NCBI GenBank assembly: GCA_004369085.1
Contig: ML210166.1
Span: 62,001-126,000, forward strand
Origin: Coprinopsis marcescibilis
Lineage: Eukaryota > Basidiomycota > Agaricomycetes > Agaricales > Psathyrellaceae
Direction: 5' to 3'
Length of the DNA: 64,000 nt
A program made the position numbers and the translations under genes. Numbering within the stretch: the first letter of the stretch is position 1; each line of letters starts with the position of its first letter. The notes beneath the pieces are model-generated. The model was given only the letters and a program-made list of their open reading frames with translations. It was not told the origin of the DNA and ran no database searches. Below are positions 1-11,691 of this stretch, piece by piece.

Positions 1-764
1 TAGACCTGTCAAAGAAGCCCGTCTTGTGGGAGGCTTACATGGTCAGTAATGAAAAGGACCTCAGCGGCTCTGGGTTCTATGGCGGGACACCAATGCATCT
101 CGCGAACGACGATGCTAGGGAGTGGGACGCGATCAAGCCAGTATCCGCGGCTTACTTGGTCCCTGCCCAACCGTCGCCTTCAAGTGTCAACAAGACGGAA
201 TCCGGGTCAGCGACAGATCAACCGCGTGGTGCACCACCAACTAGTGAAAGCAGATTTAGAATTGCGAGAGCGGGGTCGTTACTCCGGAGTATAGGTTCTG
301 GGGTAAGGGAAATGCTTGGGTTTGGGCGAGGCTCGTCGATGAGCATTGGGCCGAACGGTTCGCAGGGGGATGGTGGAGGAAATGACGGTGGGGCGTCCGG
401 CCAGAGTAACGGGGAGACCAACCCACCGACCTGTGGTCCGGACGGAGGCCCACCTGTTATTAGAGTGTCTGTTCTCATATCCATGCCTCGGCCGCCTAAA
501 CCTGGGTCACCGCCAATCGCCAGCTCCAGCACGGCATCATCGTCGAGTACGTCTGGCGTGCTCGGTTCAACCAATAGCCACCCACTCTCGCCGGAACTCC
601 AACAAAGACCTCCAGATCAGGATGATGAGGAGCCGCTTCCTCTGATGGAGATGGGTGTGGCTGAGTTGGTTGTGATTGACCACGAAGCAGAAGCGAGAGC
701 AGATGCACTCTCTTCTCACAACGCAAAAGCACGGGACAGTGCGAGCATGACTGGAGAGGCGTAG
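1..764 (+). CDS. 3' end of an unrecognised gene (partial)
   Basis: An open frame enters from the left edge (first full codon at base 3) and runs to a TAG at 762-764, so about 254 C-terminal residues are visible and the start lies outside. The first 50 residues look folded and contain KKPVLWEAYMV and WDAIKPVSAAYLVP. The remainder is low-complexity: Gly/Ser/Asn-rich, then Pro-rich, then an acidic stretch with PDQDDEEPLP. No signal, membrane segment or known motif is visible in this part. I do not recognise the family. The frame is the longest here and ends cleanly, so coding is likely, but function cannot be assigned. Confidence 0.6.
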   Translation, partial: DLSKKPVLWEAYMVSNEKDLSGSGFYGGTPMHLANDDAREWDAIKPVSAAYLVPAQPSPSSVNKTESGSATDQPRGAPPTSESRFRIARAGSLLRSIGSGVREMLGFGRGSSMSIGPNGSQGDGGGNDGGASGQSNGETNPPTCGPDGGPPVIRVSVLISMPRPPKPGSPPIASSSTASSSSTSGVLGSTNSHPLSPELQQRPPDQDDEEPLPLMEMGVAELVVIDHEAEARADALSSHNAKARDSASMTGEA

Positions 765-2385
765 CATCCCCCTTTTTGCGTCCTTTTCTCTTCACCGGAA
801 TTCTTTGTTGTCCTCGTCGGCGTCTGGGGCCCGACCATGCACATCCCCCTTGTGCTATCACACTTTCACGCGATTAGCGTTTTAACTTTGTTTTCATTGC
901 TTTGCTTTGGCATCCTATTCTGTTGGCGGATGTAGATCGATGCCATGTTTAGCATCGACTTTCTGAAGTGATGATACCTGCAGTCGCGATGGAACTATGT
1001 TTATCACGATCCACTACCATTTGGGAGGAATGGACATGAGACGCGGACGGACTGATTGTTGATCATTTGTTGTACTACTACCATTGTGTATGTATTTTAG
1101 CTGTAATAATATTGGCAATGGATCGATGGAGTTCATCCGACAACTTCGCGGGCTCGCACGCCACTAGAGCTTAATACAGTGCTTGTAATTCTGTAGCTCA
1201 ACGTAGAAGCCAACGAACGACTTGTGGCGTGTGAGAGTACTGTCTGGGTCCAGGGGAACGACGAGGAAGGGGCCCGGGTGGCGGCGCCTGAGCTTGACCA
1301 AACAGACACAAATCGAAAGTGTTAAAGACCGCAGCGCACGGACCAGAACTTCGCGTTGTTGGACGCCAACCACGACGACCGTGACTTCTTCTCTTATCTT
1401 GCCTGCAGTTTTCCCGTCCTAATTACGTTTGAACTGAAGTTATCTCTGTGGGTATACAAGAGGCCTTCCCTGAATCTATTGATGGTTCTTCGTCGCATTG
1501 ATAGCTTCTACGATGGGTTTGAAGATATGCAACACGTCTCGGGAACCTCGAGCAGTCTTTTTGTGGGAGAGAGATGTGGCTGGCTAATGTACAATTCTGA
1601 CAGAGAACGTTCCTACGGCACCGGGCAGGTCGTTCGCCAATGAGGAGAGGGTAGACTCGTGACCGTCGGTGGAACTTGCGGTTTGAGGACTCCCATCTTG
1701 TTGCAAGCTCCAAAGGGCTTCAAGAGGCCAAATTCGTCTTAACCATTAGATATGCACTGCTTCGATTGATTCGAACTCATTCATCGGCATTCATGACAGA
1801 AACTGTGTCAAGGCGCACGCGGTATGTGGTCCGAATCCTTTTTCAGCTCGCACCCGATTCAATTTTCTTGTGTTCCGAACAAAACAGACATCTGTTCCTC
1901 GGCGATGGTGTGTCAGCTGGTCGAAAATTTGCCCACTCCATGCCTTCTGCCAGAGCAGTGGTTCTCTCTATCTTGGGGGAGGAAGGCCTGCTGTGCACGC
2001 ATGCTTGTGCGAACACCACATACATCCTCACTGCTCGGAGGCTCAGAGTCTGTAGAACCGCCTTCTAAAGGAAGTTCAGCTCCGATCTGTTTATCTTGAG
2101 GGCTGGGATACCCCCGCTTCTGCCTCGCTTCCGATACACCAACACCTTGGCTATTCAGTTGGTGATAATTTCTCCTGAACCTCGGAGATGCACTATTGCT
2201 TCTATGCCACGCGATTGGACATTTCTCTGCTTCTCGAGGTTTCTATGGAGGTCTCATCAGCGCTTTCACGAGCTTCACAGCCGATAGAACGGCCAGGATG
2301 ACGTTCGACGGTGTTCAGGACTTGGCTATTTGCCCTATTAAAGGCGGATGTTTATGTTTTCCTTGTCTGCCCAACTTCAGCCATC
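765..2385. other. Intergenic stretch, no gene seen
   Basis: The short open frames here have no recognisable domains and no convincing splice partners. The last few hundred bases must hold the promoter of the DUF1996 gene that starts at 2386. Confidence 0.5.
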
Positions 2386-4054
2386 ATGAAAGGGTTGAGT
2401 TTGCTTGTTGTTGGTTTGGCTGTGCGCTATGCAGAAGCGACTATTCGTTTTGGATGCTCTCAGCTCGTAACTGAGCGTTTCGATCCGTGCGTGTTCCGTT
2501 TGCGACGTTCTTGGCTGCGCTAATGATTTCTTCAGTCTGGTCTCACCCGGACAAGTTTCCCCTCATGTCCATCAAATCATTGGAGGGGTACGTGGACTCA
2601 ACATTTTCTATATCAGGTACTCTGACTGACAAGATATCGATATCCTTATAGAATGCGTACGTTTTCCGTATTGTTTTCGTTTACCTCTACTGAGCACCAG
2701 GTCGCAGCTTCAACTTGACTATGGATCCAAGCCTAGATCTTCCCAGCATTGCCACCTGCACCACCTGCAGGTTCAAGGAAAACAAATCTAACTACTGGAC
2801 TGCTGTTCTTTACTTCCAGCACGATAACGGAACCTTCATTCGTGTAAGTGTGATAGCTCAACCTGCCCAGGAATGCTGAATAATTGCTTCAAAAGGTCCC
2901 ACAAATTCCGAACCATCTTGTTGGCAATACCAGTGGAGGTATGACTGTATATTACCTGCCCGGTCACCCACCGTTCGACCAGAAGATTACCGCGTTCCCA
3001 AAGGTAATTAGTTGTCACTAGTTGTTCTTACCTCGTTTATTTATAACTTTCTGCCAGGGATTCCGTATGATCACTGGCAATCCTATGGTGCGCAACGGAA
3101 AGCCTTCGGAAGCCAACAGCGTCGAGTCCTACCAGTCGAGCTGGAGATGCTGGGAGGACCAAGAATGGCTCGGCCCCTCCAACCAGCATGCACCGGGCAT
3201 CGGTCGCTGGGACTCTGTCCACCTTCCCACCAAGCCTTGCCTTGGAGGAATTCGTAGCAACATCTTCTTCCCCTCGTATGTCTTATCGCATTCCTTTGAT
3301 ACGCACGGCTAAGCACCATTGATTACAGCTGCTGGGACGGTGTCAACACCGATTCCCCGGATCACCGGGTGAGTGATATTGCTGTTTCTAAATTCGAATT
3401 CTTATTCATATTGCTGCCCCCGCCAGAGCCATATGGCCTTCCCACTTGGATCGGTTGATCAGCGTCTCGGAATCATCTGGCACGAGGGTTCTTGCCCACC
3501 GAGTCACCCAATCAAGACTCCTACTATCTTGTTCGAAATCAGCTGGGATACTCGCCCATTCAACAGCATGTGGCCCACGGATGGCAGACAGCCCTTGGTT
3601 CTTAGCCAAGGTGACCCGTACGTCGGCACTCTAGTTCTTTTCCCCGCTTCCGTGCCCTGACTTGTTCTTCTCTAGAACCGGCTATGGACAACATGGTGAC
3701 TATCTCTTTGGGTGGGAGGATGGTGCCCTCCAGCGTGCCATGGACAACTGCTTTGACTACTTTGGGACTCCAGAGAACTGCCCTGTCCTCACTCTCCAGA
3801 CAGACGAGGAGATGAACAAGTGTACTAAACAGACTAGCGTCAACGAAGTCGTCGAGGGTCAATGTAAGCCTTGTCATAACTTTCAGAACCCTTTTCAGAT
3901 ACTGACATATACTGCAGACATCCCAGAGCTCCCAGGATGCAACCCTCTTCAGCATGGCCCGGACCCTGCGACGATGATCAAGGATTGCAAAGCCATTTCC
4001 ACCACCGGTGTTCCAGCAGCGACTCCGGCACCGGCAGTTGCCACCCCTATTTAA
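2386..4054 (+). CDS. Secreted DUF1996 protein, copy A
   Basis: Ten exons can be read: 2386-2486, 2536-2587, 2652-2656, 2708-2843, 2896-3003, 3058-3275, 3329-3368, 3427-3617, 3676-3863 and 3918-4054, giving 391 residues. The protein opens with a signal peptide (MKGLSLLVVGLAVRYAEA). It then follows the DUF1996 pattern: ERFDPLVSPGQVSPHVHQII near the N-terminus, CTTCRFKENKSNYW, ITAFPKGFRMITG, FFPSCWDG, HMAFP, ILFEISWDTRPF and QGDPTGYGQHGDYLFGW, with regularly spaced Cys residues. DUF1996 proteins are extracellular fungal proteins of unsettled function, often next to WSC domains; no WSC domain is present here. Exon 3 is only AATGC. The downstream gene is a tandem copy with the same exon pattern. 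Family call secure, function unknown. Confidence 0.92.
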
Positions 4055-4645
4055 TTATTATCGGTCCCAAGCTTTTAGGTCGATCAAGAAAGAGTCTACA
4101 TCATTGTCAAACGTGCCTTATACAAGCTCTTTCGTCCTTAAAAACATCCTAAGCCGGTCCGCGTTCTCTTCTGGTCGAGTCAACTTTTCCGTCTCATGGC
4201 TGCTAAGACCTGATGACAACCTTCTATCAACCGACACCGACAACCATATTTATAGCTTGACCCTTCTTCGTTGCTTTTATGAGGTCGGGAAGAACTCTTC
4301 GAGGTGCACCTACTAGATTACCCCCATATGTTTGATTTCCGGTGAGTTCCAGCTCCATATCTTCGTGTGCTAAACGTTTTCCCTCAATCTCGGATTTATC
4401 CGTCATTTCCATCAGGTTCCTCTAGCTTTCATTGGACGAGACTACTCCGCTTCCTACCTTCTGAGCAGTCGCGCTCTGAAACATGGCGCCACCAATTCAG
4501 ATTATCTGCGAGATGAGGCATTTTCGACGTCTGGCAGTGGAGTTATGTGTGAATAATGTCGAAGGAATTATCTCGCTGGTTTCTATTTAAGTAGGGTGAG
4601 CTGACTAGGGGCTCCTCAGAGCATACCTTTCTGTATCGCCTTGCA
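4055..4645. other. Spacer between the tandem DUF1996 genes
   Basis: No gene is seen. The stretch contains the 3' flank of copy A and the promoter of copy B. Confidence 0.5.
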
Positions 4646-6326
4646 ATGCTCTTACCGTCTCTCTTGTCGATTGCCCTTGTTCTGCCTTCAGTCCAAGCGA
4701 CCATTCGCTTTGGATGTGCACAGTTGGTGACAGAACGTTTTGATCCGTAGGTTTGCCAACACATCCTCAATTCTTCGTCGAACCTGACATCCCTTTTTGT
4801 ATTCAAGGTTGGTTACTCCTGGACAAGTTTCGCCCCATGTCCATCAGATCATAGGAGGAGTAAGTCCAGTTACTTTTGCATCTCAGCCAACCTCTCACTA
4901 AAACCTTTTTCTCTTACTTTCCAGAATGCGTACGCTGATTTGGCCTTGCAGAAAAACCATGGTTAACCCTGCCAATCTTTATCAGCTTCAACCTTTCTAT
5001 GGATCCCAATCTGGATATTCCCAGCGTAGCGACATGTACTACCTGTCGGTTCAAAGAGAACAAGTCCAACTACTGGACCGCTGTCCTGTACTTCCGTCAC
5101 AGTAATGGGAGCTTCATGAGGGTCAGTGAATCACGAACTTATATTCCATCAGTTAATATTCAAACTGTGTACCAACCAGGTTCCCCAAATGCCCAATGAT
5201 TTGGTTGGATCGCCTACTGGAGGCATGACAGTCTACTACCTTCCTGGGTATCCTCCGTTCAACCAGAAGATAACGGCATTCCCCAAGGTACTACGCACAC
5301 TTCACCTCTAGGTTCATAGGGTTTTAACTTTGAATGGTGTTTTAGGGCTTTAGGATGATCACCGGTGACCCCATGCGTCGGAGTGGCCCGGCCTCCAATC
5401 CCGATGATGTTGAATCCTGGGCCTTGAGCTTCAGATGCTGGTCAAACCCTCGTGGCGCCTCCAACAACCTCCCACCCGGTGCTGGGTCTTACGATACCAT
5501 ACACTTGCCCAAGCAAAGATGTACAGGCGGTATTCGTGCCAACATCTTCTTCCCCTCGTGCGTTAGCCGATTTACTCATATTAACCTGAGTGTTCACTCT
5601 TTCTCTTCGCAGATGCTGGGACGGGAAGAACACTGATAGCCCAAACCACCGCGTTTGTCCCTGCTCCATTCCATTCCATCAGCGATGGATTACTTAGGTA
5701 TCCCACAGAGCCATATGGCGTTCCCAACCGGCCGTGTCAGTGCAAACGCAGGCATCATCTGGCACAGCGGTGGATGCCCCGCGAGCCACCCCGTCAAGAC
5801 ACCCACCATCCTCTTCGAGACCTTCTGGGATACCCGCCAGTTCGCCAATGTCTGGCCCACAGACGGTAGCCAGCCACTCGTCCTCAGCCAAGGTGATCCG
5901 TGCGTACCCTTCCCCCCTGTTCCTCACAAGCATCGCCAATCCCTAACCTTCGTCCACGATCCAGAACCGGCTACGGACACCACGGCGACTACCTGTTTGG
6001 CTGGGAAGGCGATGCGCTCCAACGAGCTATGAACAAGTGTCTCGATTCGTTCGGCACACCCGAGAGATGCACGGAACTCACTATTCTATCCGACGCCGAG
6101 ATCAACAAGTGCGTCAAGAAGACCTCAATCAACGAGAAGGTCGAAGGTGGATGTGAGTACCTCACTCTTACCATGAAGAACATTGCTGACGGCCCTCTTA
6201 GATCTGGCAGCGCTCCCAGGCTGCAACCCAATCCAAGCCGGTCCCAACCCTGCAACCATGATCAGAGACTGCAAGGCGATCACAACCACTGGAGGTGTCG
6301 CTGTTCCAACTGTGCCGGCCTCCTAA
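4646..6326 (+). CDS. Secreted DUF1996 protein, copy B
   Basis: Exons: 4646-4746, 4808-4859, 4925-4929, 4986-5121, 5180-5287, 5346-5557, 5613-5652, 5709-5899, 5965-6152 and 6202-6326, giving 385 residues. A signal peptide (MLLPSLLSIALVLPSVQA) is followed by the same DUF1996 landmarks as copy A, including FDPLVTPGQVSPHVHQIIGG, CTTCRFKENKSNYW, FRMITGDP, FFPSCWDG and TGYGHHGDYLFGW. Eight of ten exons have exactly the same length as in copy A; only exon 6 (six bases shorter) and the last exon differ. That fixes the start and the splice sites and shows a tandem duplication older than the present sequence divergence. The 5-nt third exon AATGC is retained. Function unknown, presumably extracellular. 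Confidence 0.92.
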
Positions 6327-6752
6327 CCGATTATCCTACCCCCCACACCCCGAGGCTGCATAGCCTGCAGTGCTAACAGTCAAATTATATTTACGTTGTG
6401 GGCTTCCTGCCGTGTTTCAGCCCGAATTTACATATCCTGATATCAACCAATGTGATCAAGTTTCCGAAAGCTTCTTCGCAATATGCGGTCCAATATCAAT
6501 CAAACAACAAGGTAATAAAGTCAGTGGGGAATTGTTACATTACATACAGATAAATCAACAACGCATCTACTCGTGTACTGCGCGCGGTACAGTCTACAGA
6601 AAACATACAAAGAGATAATGATAGCCTTTAATTACAGAGCAAGAGCCAGGGCATTGTGGCCGGTTAAATGTCCTTTGGAATACACCAGCTTTCACGGATG
6701 GCAAAACCCCCAGCAACCGCCTACTTCCATCCAAGTTCTTCTCATGGGGATA
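6327..6752. other. Convergent 3' region
   Basis: The stretch lies between the ends of DUF1996 copy B and the minus-strand trehalose gene. It is AT-rich and I see no gene or repeat in it. Confidence 0.5.
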
Positions 6753-9700
6753 TCAAACAGCCGTAGCGGCAGCCAACGTCTTCAACATCCCACCCAACTG
6801 CTCAAAATCAACCCTCCATCTCGCATCGGTGCCCTTTCCACTCGTACTAACAGTTTCAGCGCCATCATCTTCATTTAGCCTCCTCAACAGCCTCTCATCA
6901 CTGCTGATAGCCAGCAAGAAATCGGTCTCCTCCGCAGACCCTTCGCCTCCCATCCCAGCGGCACTTCCACCACTGTAGCCCCCGTACCCACGATGAGATG
7001 CGTAGTTGCCGCCAGGATTGGCCGCATGCATGGCAGCGAATGCGAATTCCTCCGTGTCCGGAGACATCCAGGTCGATCGTCCGATGTATGGAGAGCGGGC
7101 AGGGCCACCGGGGTGCGTGATGGCGCTGATGGCGGTCGAGCGCGAGATGTTGTTGGGCAAGACGAGGAAGGAATTGCTACCAGGGATGATCCGCAGGCCA
7201 AATCGTTCACCAAGACTACAGGACCATCAGTTGAGTTCCGCGTAATATTATTTCCACACTCACGAGTCGAAAATGTGATTCTGCGCTTCCGCAGCCTGCC
7301 TCCTCGCCCATTGACGATCAGAGTTGCTCTCGGCGAGAGTCTCTCCGCTCCAGAAACGCCAAACAACTGAAGCTTCGCGTTCTTCGACAATGGATCCAGG
7401 AGTACGTTCCGTGAACTGGACAGGTCGTGAGCGACTGCTGCACGGGAAGAAAACCACACTCACGTAGTTCAGAATCTCCAAGCAAGCATTCTTCCAGGTA
7501 AAGTTGAACCGGGCAACCATGCTTATCCACTGCCCTTCACCGCTACGCGAGCTCCTGGTGCGAATAAAGCAACCATTCTCTGCCCTGTACAGCACATCAG
7601 CAACCTCGAGTACAAATCAAAAAAGACGGACGTACACAATGCCGACCTTGGGCACAACCTTGGCGATCTTCCCCAAGACACCAAGCCTGGAGAGTCCACT
7701 CAACACCCAGACCTCGTTCTTCCTATCCTCCGAAAGAGACTTCAGCACCTCGACAATCTCCCTTGGCCAATCCTCGTCCTCCTCGCTCCACTCGTTCTCT
7801 TTCCTCAGGGTTTTGGTCATGCCATCGTGCGTCAGGTCACGTCTCCACAGGGTACCCTCAAAGTCAATCAAGATGAGTCGCCTCAGCGAATGCTTGTACC
7901 TCGGGAGGAGACGCGGCAGGTCAAGGACAGGGACCGAAGACGGGTCAGTGGCGGATTGGGAGAGCGACGCGAGATGCGCCACGTGGGACCGTAGGGTGCG
8001 GTTCAGGAAGGTGGTGACGAAGTTCTGCGCGGTTTGGGTCGTGACGTGGTTGTGCAGGTCTTCCCAGCGCGATTGAGCCTCTGAGGGGCTCATGGTGAGT
8101 GCCTGATAAATGTCAGTGACGTCATGCATTTCGCCATAGGTTCACCGTACCTGGTGGATGGCACTTGCGGTGCCCCGGGTGTCCCAGGGGTTGATTGCAA
8201 TGCAGCTCCTAAAGCCGCTGTAGCTGTAGCTTCCGGTGAACTACCAAAATCGATTACCAAAATGAACCTCGTTGGGATTGAAAGAGCTCACCTCGCTGAG
8301 GATCAGAGCACCGTGCGCTTTTGATTGGCATTCGACCCATTCGTGGGTACGCAAAGCCATTCCCTCTCGCAAGCTGGTGACGATGAATGCATCGCCAACA
8401 GTCAACAGCGCAAGGTACTGGCTAAAGGTCAGATCTTGGGTATGCAAGAACACGACAGGTTGGTATGTGAGGGTGGAGAACCGCGAGTTGATTCGGGATA
8501 CAACGTCAGCAACGCCTCCAGCAAGCTCGTTTGACTCGGTGGTCTGAAGAGCGACTTGGATAAGGACGACCTGAAATGGCATGAGTACGGTGGCAAAATG
8601 ATCAGAGGATTATTACCTTGCCCTGCCATTCGGGGAATTTGTCCAGGAATGCTTCGAATGCTTGAATCTTGTGACGGACACCCTGGATTTCGTCCAACTT
8701 ATCGCGACCAACGAGCAATTTCATCCCAGCGTATCGTTGCTTCAGGACCTGGACCCACTCGTCGACCTCGGGCTCGCTCCTACACGAATTTAAGTAGCAA
8801 GAACCATGAAGAAACCACTTCAGCTCACATTCGTTCTTTCAGCTGTACGACGTCGATACCTATCGGTACGGAAGCCACGTCGACGAAGCGACCCTGATCA
8901 GCGAGTTCACGAACCCTGCCAGGGGTACTCGTTCCGTTGGCTGTTCCGCCACTGGCGTCTTCCTTTTCTTCGGGGAGCTGGATACCCTTGGGCAGAGCTT
9001 CAAAGGCTAGGATACGACTGACGGTCTGCCTGAAGTGGCGAGCATAGTTGGCAGTCTGGAAACCAACAAAGTCGGCACCAAGGACACCAAGCAGCAGATC
9101 CCGTCGCACGGACAAGCATCGGAAGATTTCAGACGACGGGAAGGCAACGTGCATGAAAAAGCCGATGCTGGCTGTGGGAGGGAGCATCTCACGGAGCAGT
9201 TGTGGGAGAAGCATGAGGTGATAGTCGTTGATGAAGATGATATCGCCTTCCTGGTAGATGGACGCAATCCTCTCTGCGAAACGTTTGTTTACCGCCGCGT
9301 ACTGTTTGTAGGTCGCCGATTCGTAGAACATTTTGGTTTTAGGAGCGTCGGGGACGGCATAGTGGAGACATGGCCAGAGAACCTAGTGCAAATGATGTCA
9401 TCGGTTGTTCATGAGGAGAATCAGGCAGTTGCTGACCTGGTGGCAAAATTCGTCGTAACAGCTTTGGAACTCCTGGTCGGGGATCCAGATAGGGATGCTG
9501 TGTCTTTGGCTGAGCATGCGCTCGTCGACTTCTTTCTTGAGGTCGTCGCTGAAGCGATCTGTGGGGGTTCCAAGGGTTCCAACCCAAACCTTTCTTCGCA
9601 AACGTTCGCCCACGCTGTCAACGGCGTTACGAAGTCCGCCATTACACGTCGTACTGTGCTCGAAATGCCAATGGTCCCTCTCATTCGGTGCTGGTGTAGT

Positions 9701-10256
9701 GGGGGACGCAACAGTTGGACGACGAGACATGGAACGCGACTTGCGGCGTTGAACCCTAGTCTGCTGGCCATCATGGCGGGTGGTCTGGTGCTTGCGCTGG
9801 CTGGGGGATGCGGGCTCGAGCTTTTCCGATTTGGGAGTGGGAACATCCTCTGCGAACCGCGCCAGCTTGGTGAACGGGTTCGCAGTCTCATTGGGGGCCG
9901 CCCGGGCTGGAGGAACGAATCGGGACTTGCTCTAGTATCAGATAATGTCCCTGGAAATGTAAAGCGATATTCACCTTATCTTTCAGATCTTCGACGATGC
10001 TGAGCAATGGCCCACTGGCACTCGACGATCGCGTATGTGCGTTGCTGGCTGTCACGCCCTTGCCAGACAGGGCACTCTTCAGAGGCTTGCCCTTGTCCGC
10101 CGCGGCCAGACGAGCAGCAATCGCAGGAATAGAGATAACTGAGCCTTCCTCTGGAAGCTTCTCCTCCGGCGTTGCAGGCCCCGAATCGCCAGTTACGACT
10201 GTCGTCGGTAAGAACAGCGAGGCCACGATGACCCTGTGGTTTCTGAAGGAGCTCAT
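6753..10256 (-). CDS. Trehalose-6-phosphate synthase complex regulatory subunit, Tps3/Tsl1-like
   Basis: Ten exons on the minus strand: 10256-9975, 9931-9437, 9382-8829, 8779-8617, 8570-8292, 8240-8151, 8102-7636, 7584-7464, 7415-7264 and 7215-6753, giving 1021 residues, close to yeast Tps3/Tsl1. After a Ser-rich N-terminal extension starting HRVIVASLFLPTTVV comes a full glucosyltransferase-20 domain: NGGLRNAVDSV, KVWVGTLGTPTD, DYHLMLLPQLLREMLP, GFQTANYARHF, VGRDKLDEIQGV, SLREGMALRTHEWV and INPWDTRGTASAI. The C-terminal phosphatase (HAD) domain is degenerate: motif I reads LIDFEGTL, with Glu in place of the second Asp of the DxDGT signature, and the usual GDDxxDExMF region reads AISSDERLLRRL. 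That suggests a non-catalytic regulatory subunit rather than Tps2. The protein would act in cytosolic trehalose synthesis. Confidence 0.9.
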
Positions 10257-11691
10257 AGTGTACTGAGCGGGATTTGTTTCGCCGACTGGACTCTGGAGTT
10301 ATGTGGAGGGAGTTAAGAAGCAAAATTCAAGTCCAAAACGACGTCACAGGCTCACAGTAGGGTTTCCATTTTGGGAAGTTCCCTCTAATATTTCGCCTCC
10401 ATCGTCCATCATGGATTCTCCGCCATTTGTCCGCGTCTCCCGACCCTCTTCGAACACGGTGATTCTCGGAATACTGAAGCCCATTTGCTTCCGTGCCTAA
10501 CTGACCACTGATGTGGTTCTTCAAGACTTATTTCGTCCGGCTGTTTCGTCGTGGTAACCCTTTTGTGCAAAGGGCAGCCAGGACACGGTTGGGCTTGAGA
10601 TTAGCCGTTCCAGGTGAACTTGGGAGTCAACCAAAGTGGTAGCACAGCAGTGACTGGCCTGAGAAGTGGGTAGTGGAGGAAAGTTAAAGGTAGGTCCACC
10701 AGTGGTATAAAAACAATCGCCCTTACCGAAAGATGCAGTACAACAGGATCAGCCGCCCACGGCTGTATCAACTCCTGGTTGACAGTACTGCGCGCATCCA
10801 ATAGGCACCTGGATGGTTTGAATAAGCTTCTCCAAAATACAAGCTTCTCAGACCAGAGTTGAATCAGAGAAAAAAAGGGGGGAGAGACAAGGGTGAAGGA
10901 AGGCCTTTCTTAACCCATCACACTTAACGACCCTGCGCGTTGTTCTTGGTGTCAAACTGAAGTGTGTTCCTGTGCGGCGTCTTGGTCTTGACTGACCGAA
11001 CAATGGCAGTGACCTTGGTCACCCGCTCTCGACAATATTTGCACAGCCGGAACTTGACAAGCGATGATGACAGCGTGACAGGCCTCTCCCGTAAGTCCGC
11101 CCTTCACCTCACCTTACCTAACTCTCCGAATCGCTGGATCCTCAGAATCCAAGCACAGCTACAGCACATTGGAGCTTAACCATGTGCAGATTCCTATCCA
11201 AATACATCGGCTGGAAATCCCAGCATAGTCACATCATTTGTCTCAATGTTCGGTAGAGGGCTTGGAAGGAGTGTGCCCACGTTCGTCCATTTTAATGAGC
11301 GATAATCGCCACCGTGAGTCTCCGAGTCAAGTCAAAGACTATTCTCTTCTGAACCCAGAGATATTAAACCCTTCCTTGATCCGATTTTTGTCCTAGAACT
11401 CTTTCGGAAGCCTTTGAGAGACGCATCGTCATCCCGTGCGCATCCGTTGGAGGCCCGTCTTCCTTTTCCAGTGAGGGATGTGTGAGTCCTGACAGCGTAA
11501 CTGATAACCGGCTCTGATCAATCAACAATGGGTAGTACATCCCGTATTCCCCACTATAAGCTACGAGGAAACAACAACCTTTTGCGGAGTTTTAGTTTTA
11601 AGTGGTAAGCCTAAATCATTTCATCATTTCATCATTTCAACTCATTCTTGCCTTTGACCATCCTATAACTATCCCCTATAGCATAATCACA
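10257..11691. other. Intergenic stretch with a short tandem repeat
   Basis: No gene is recognised. At 11616-11639 the octamer ATCATTTC is repeated three times in tandem. The bases just right of 10256 are the promoter side of the minus-strand trehalose gene. Confidence 0.45.

Noticed and set aside
9035..10003. 322-codon plus-strand frame
   Set aside because: It is antisense to exons 1-3 of the trehalose subunit gene, crosses its introns and shows no domain.
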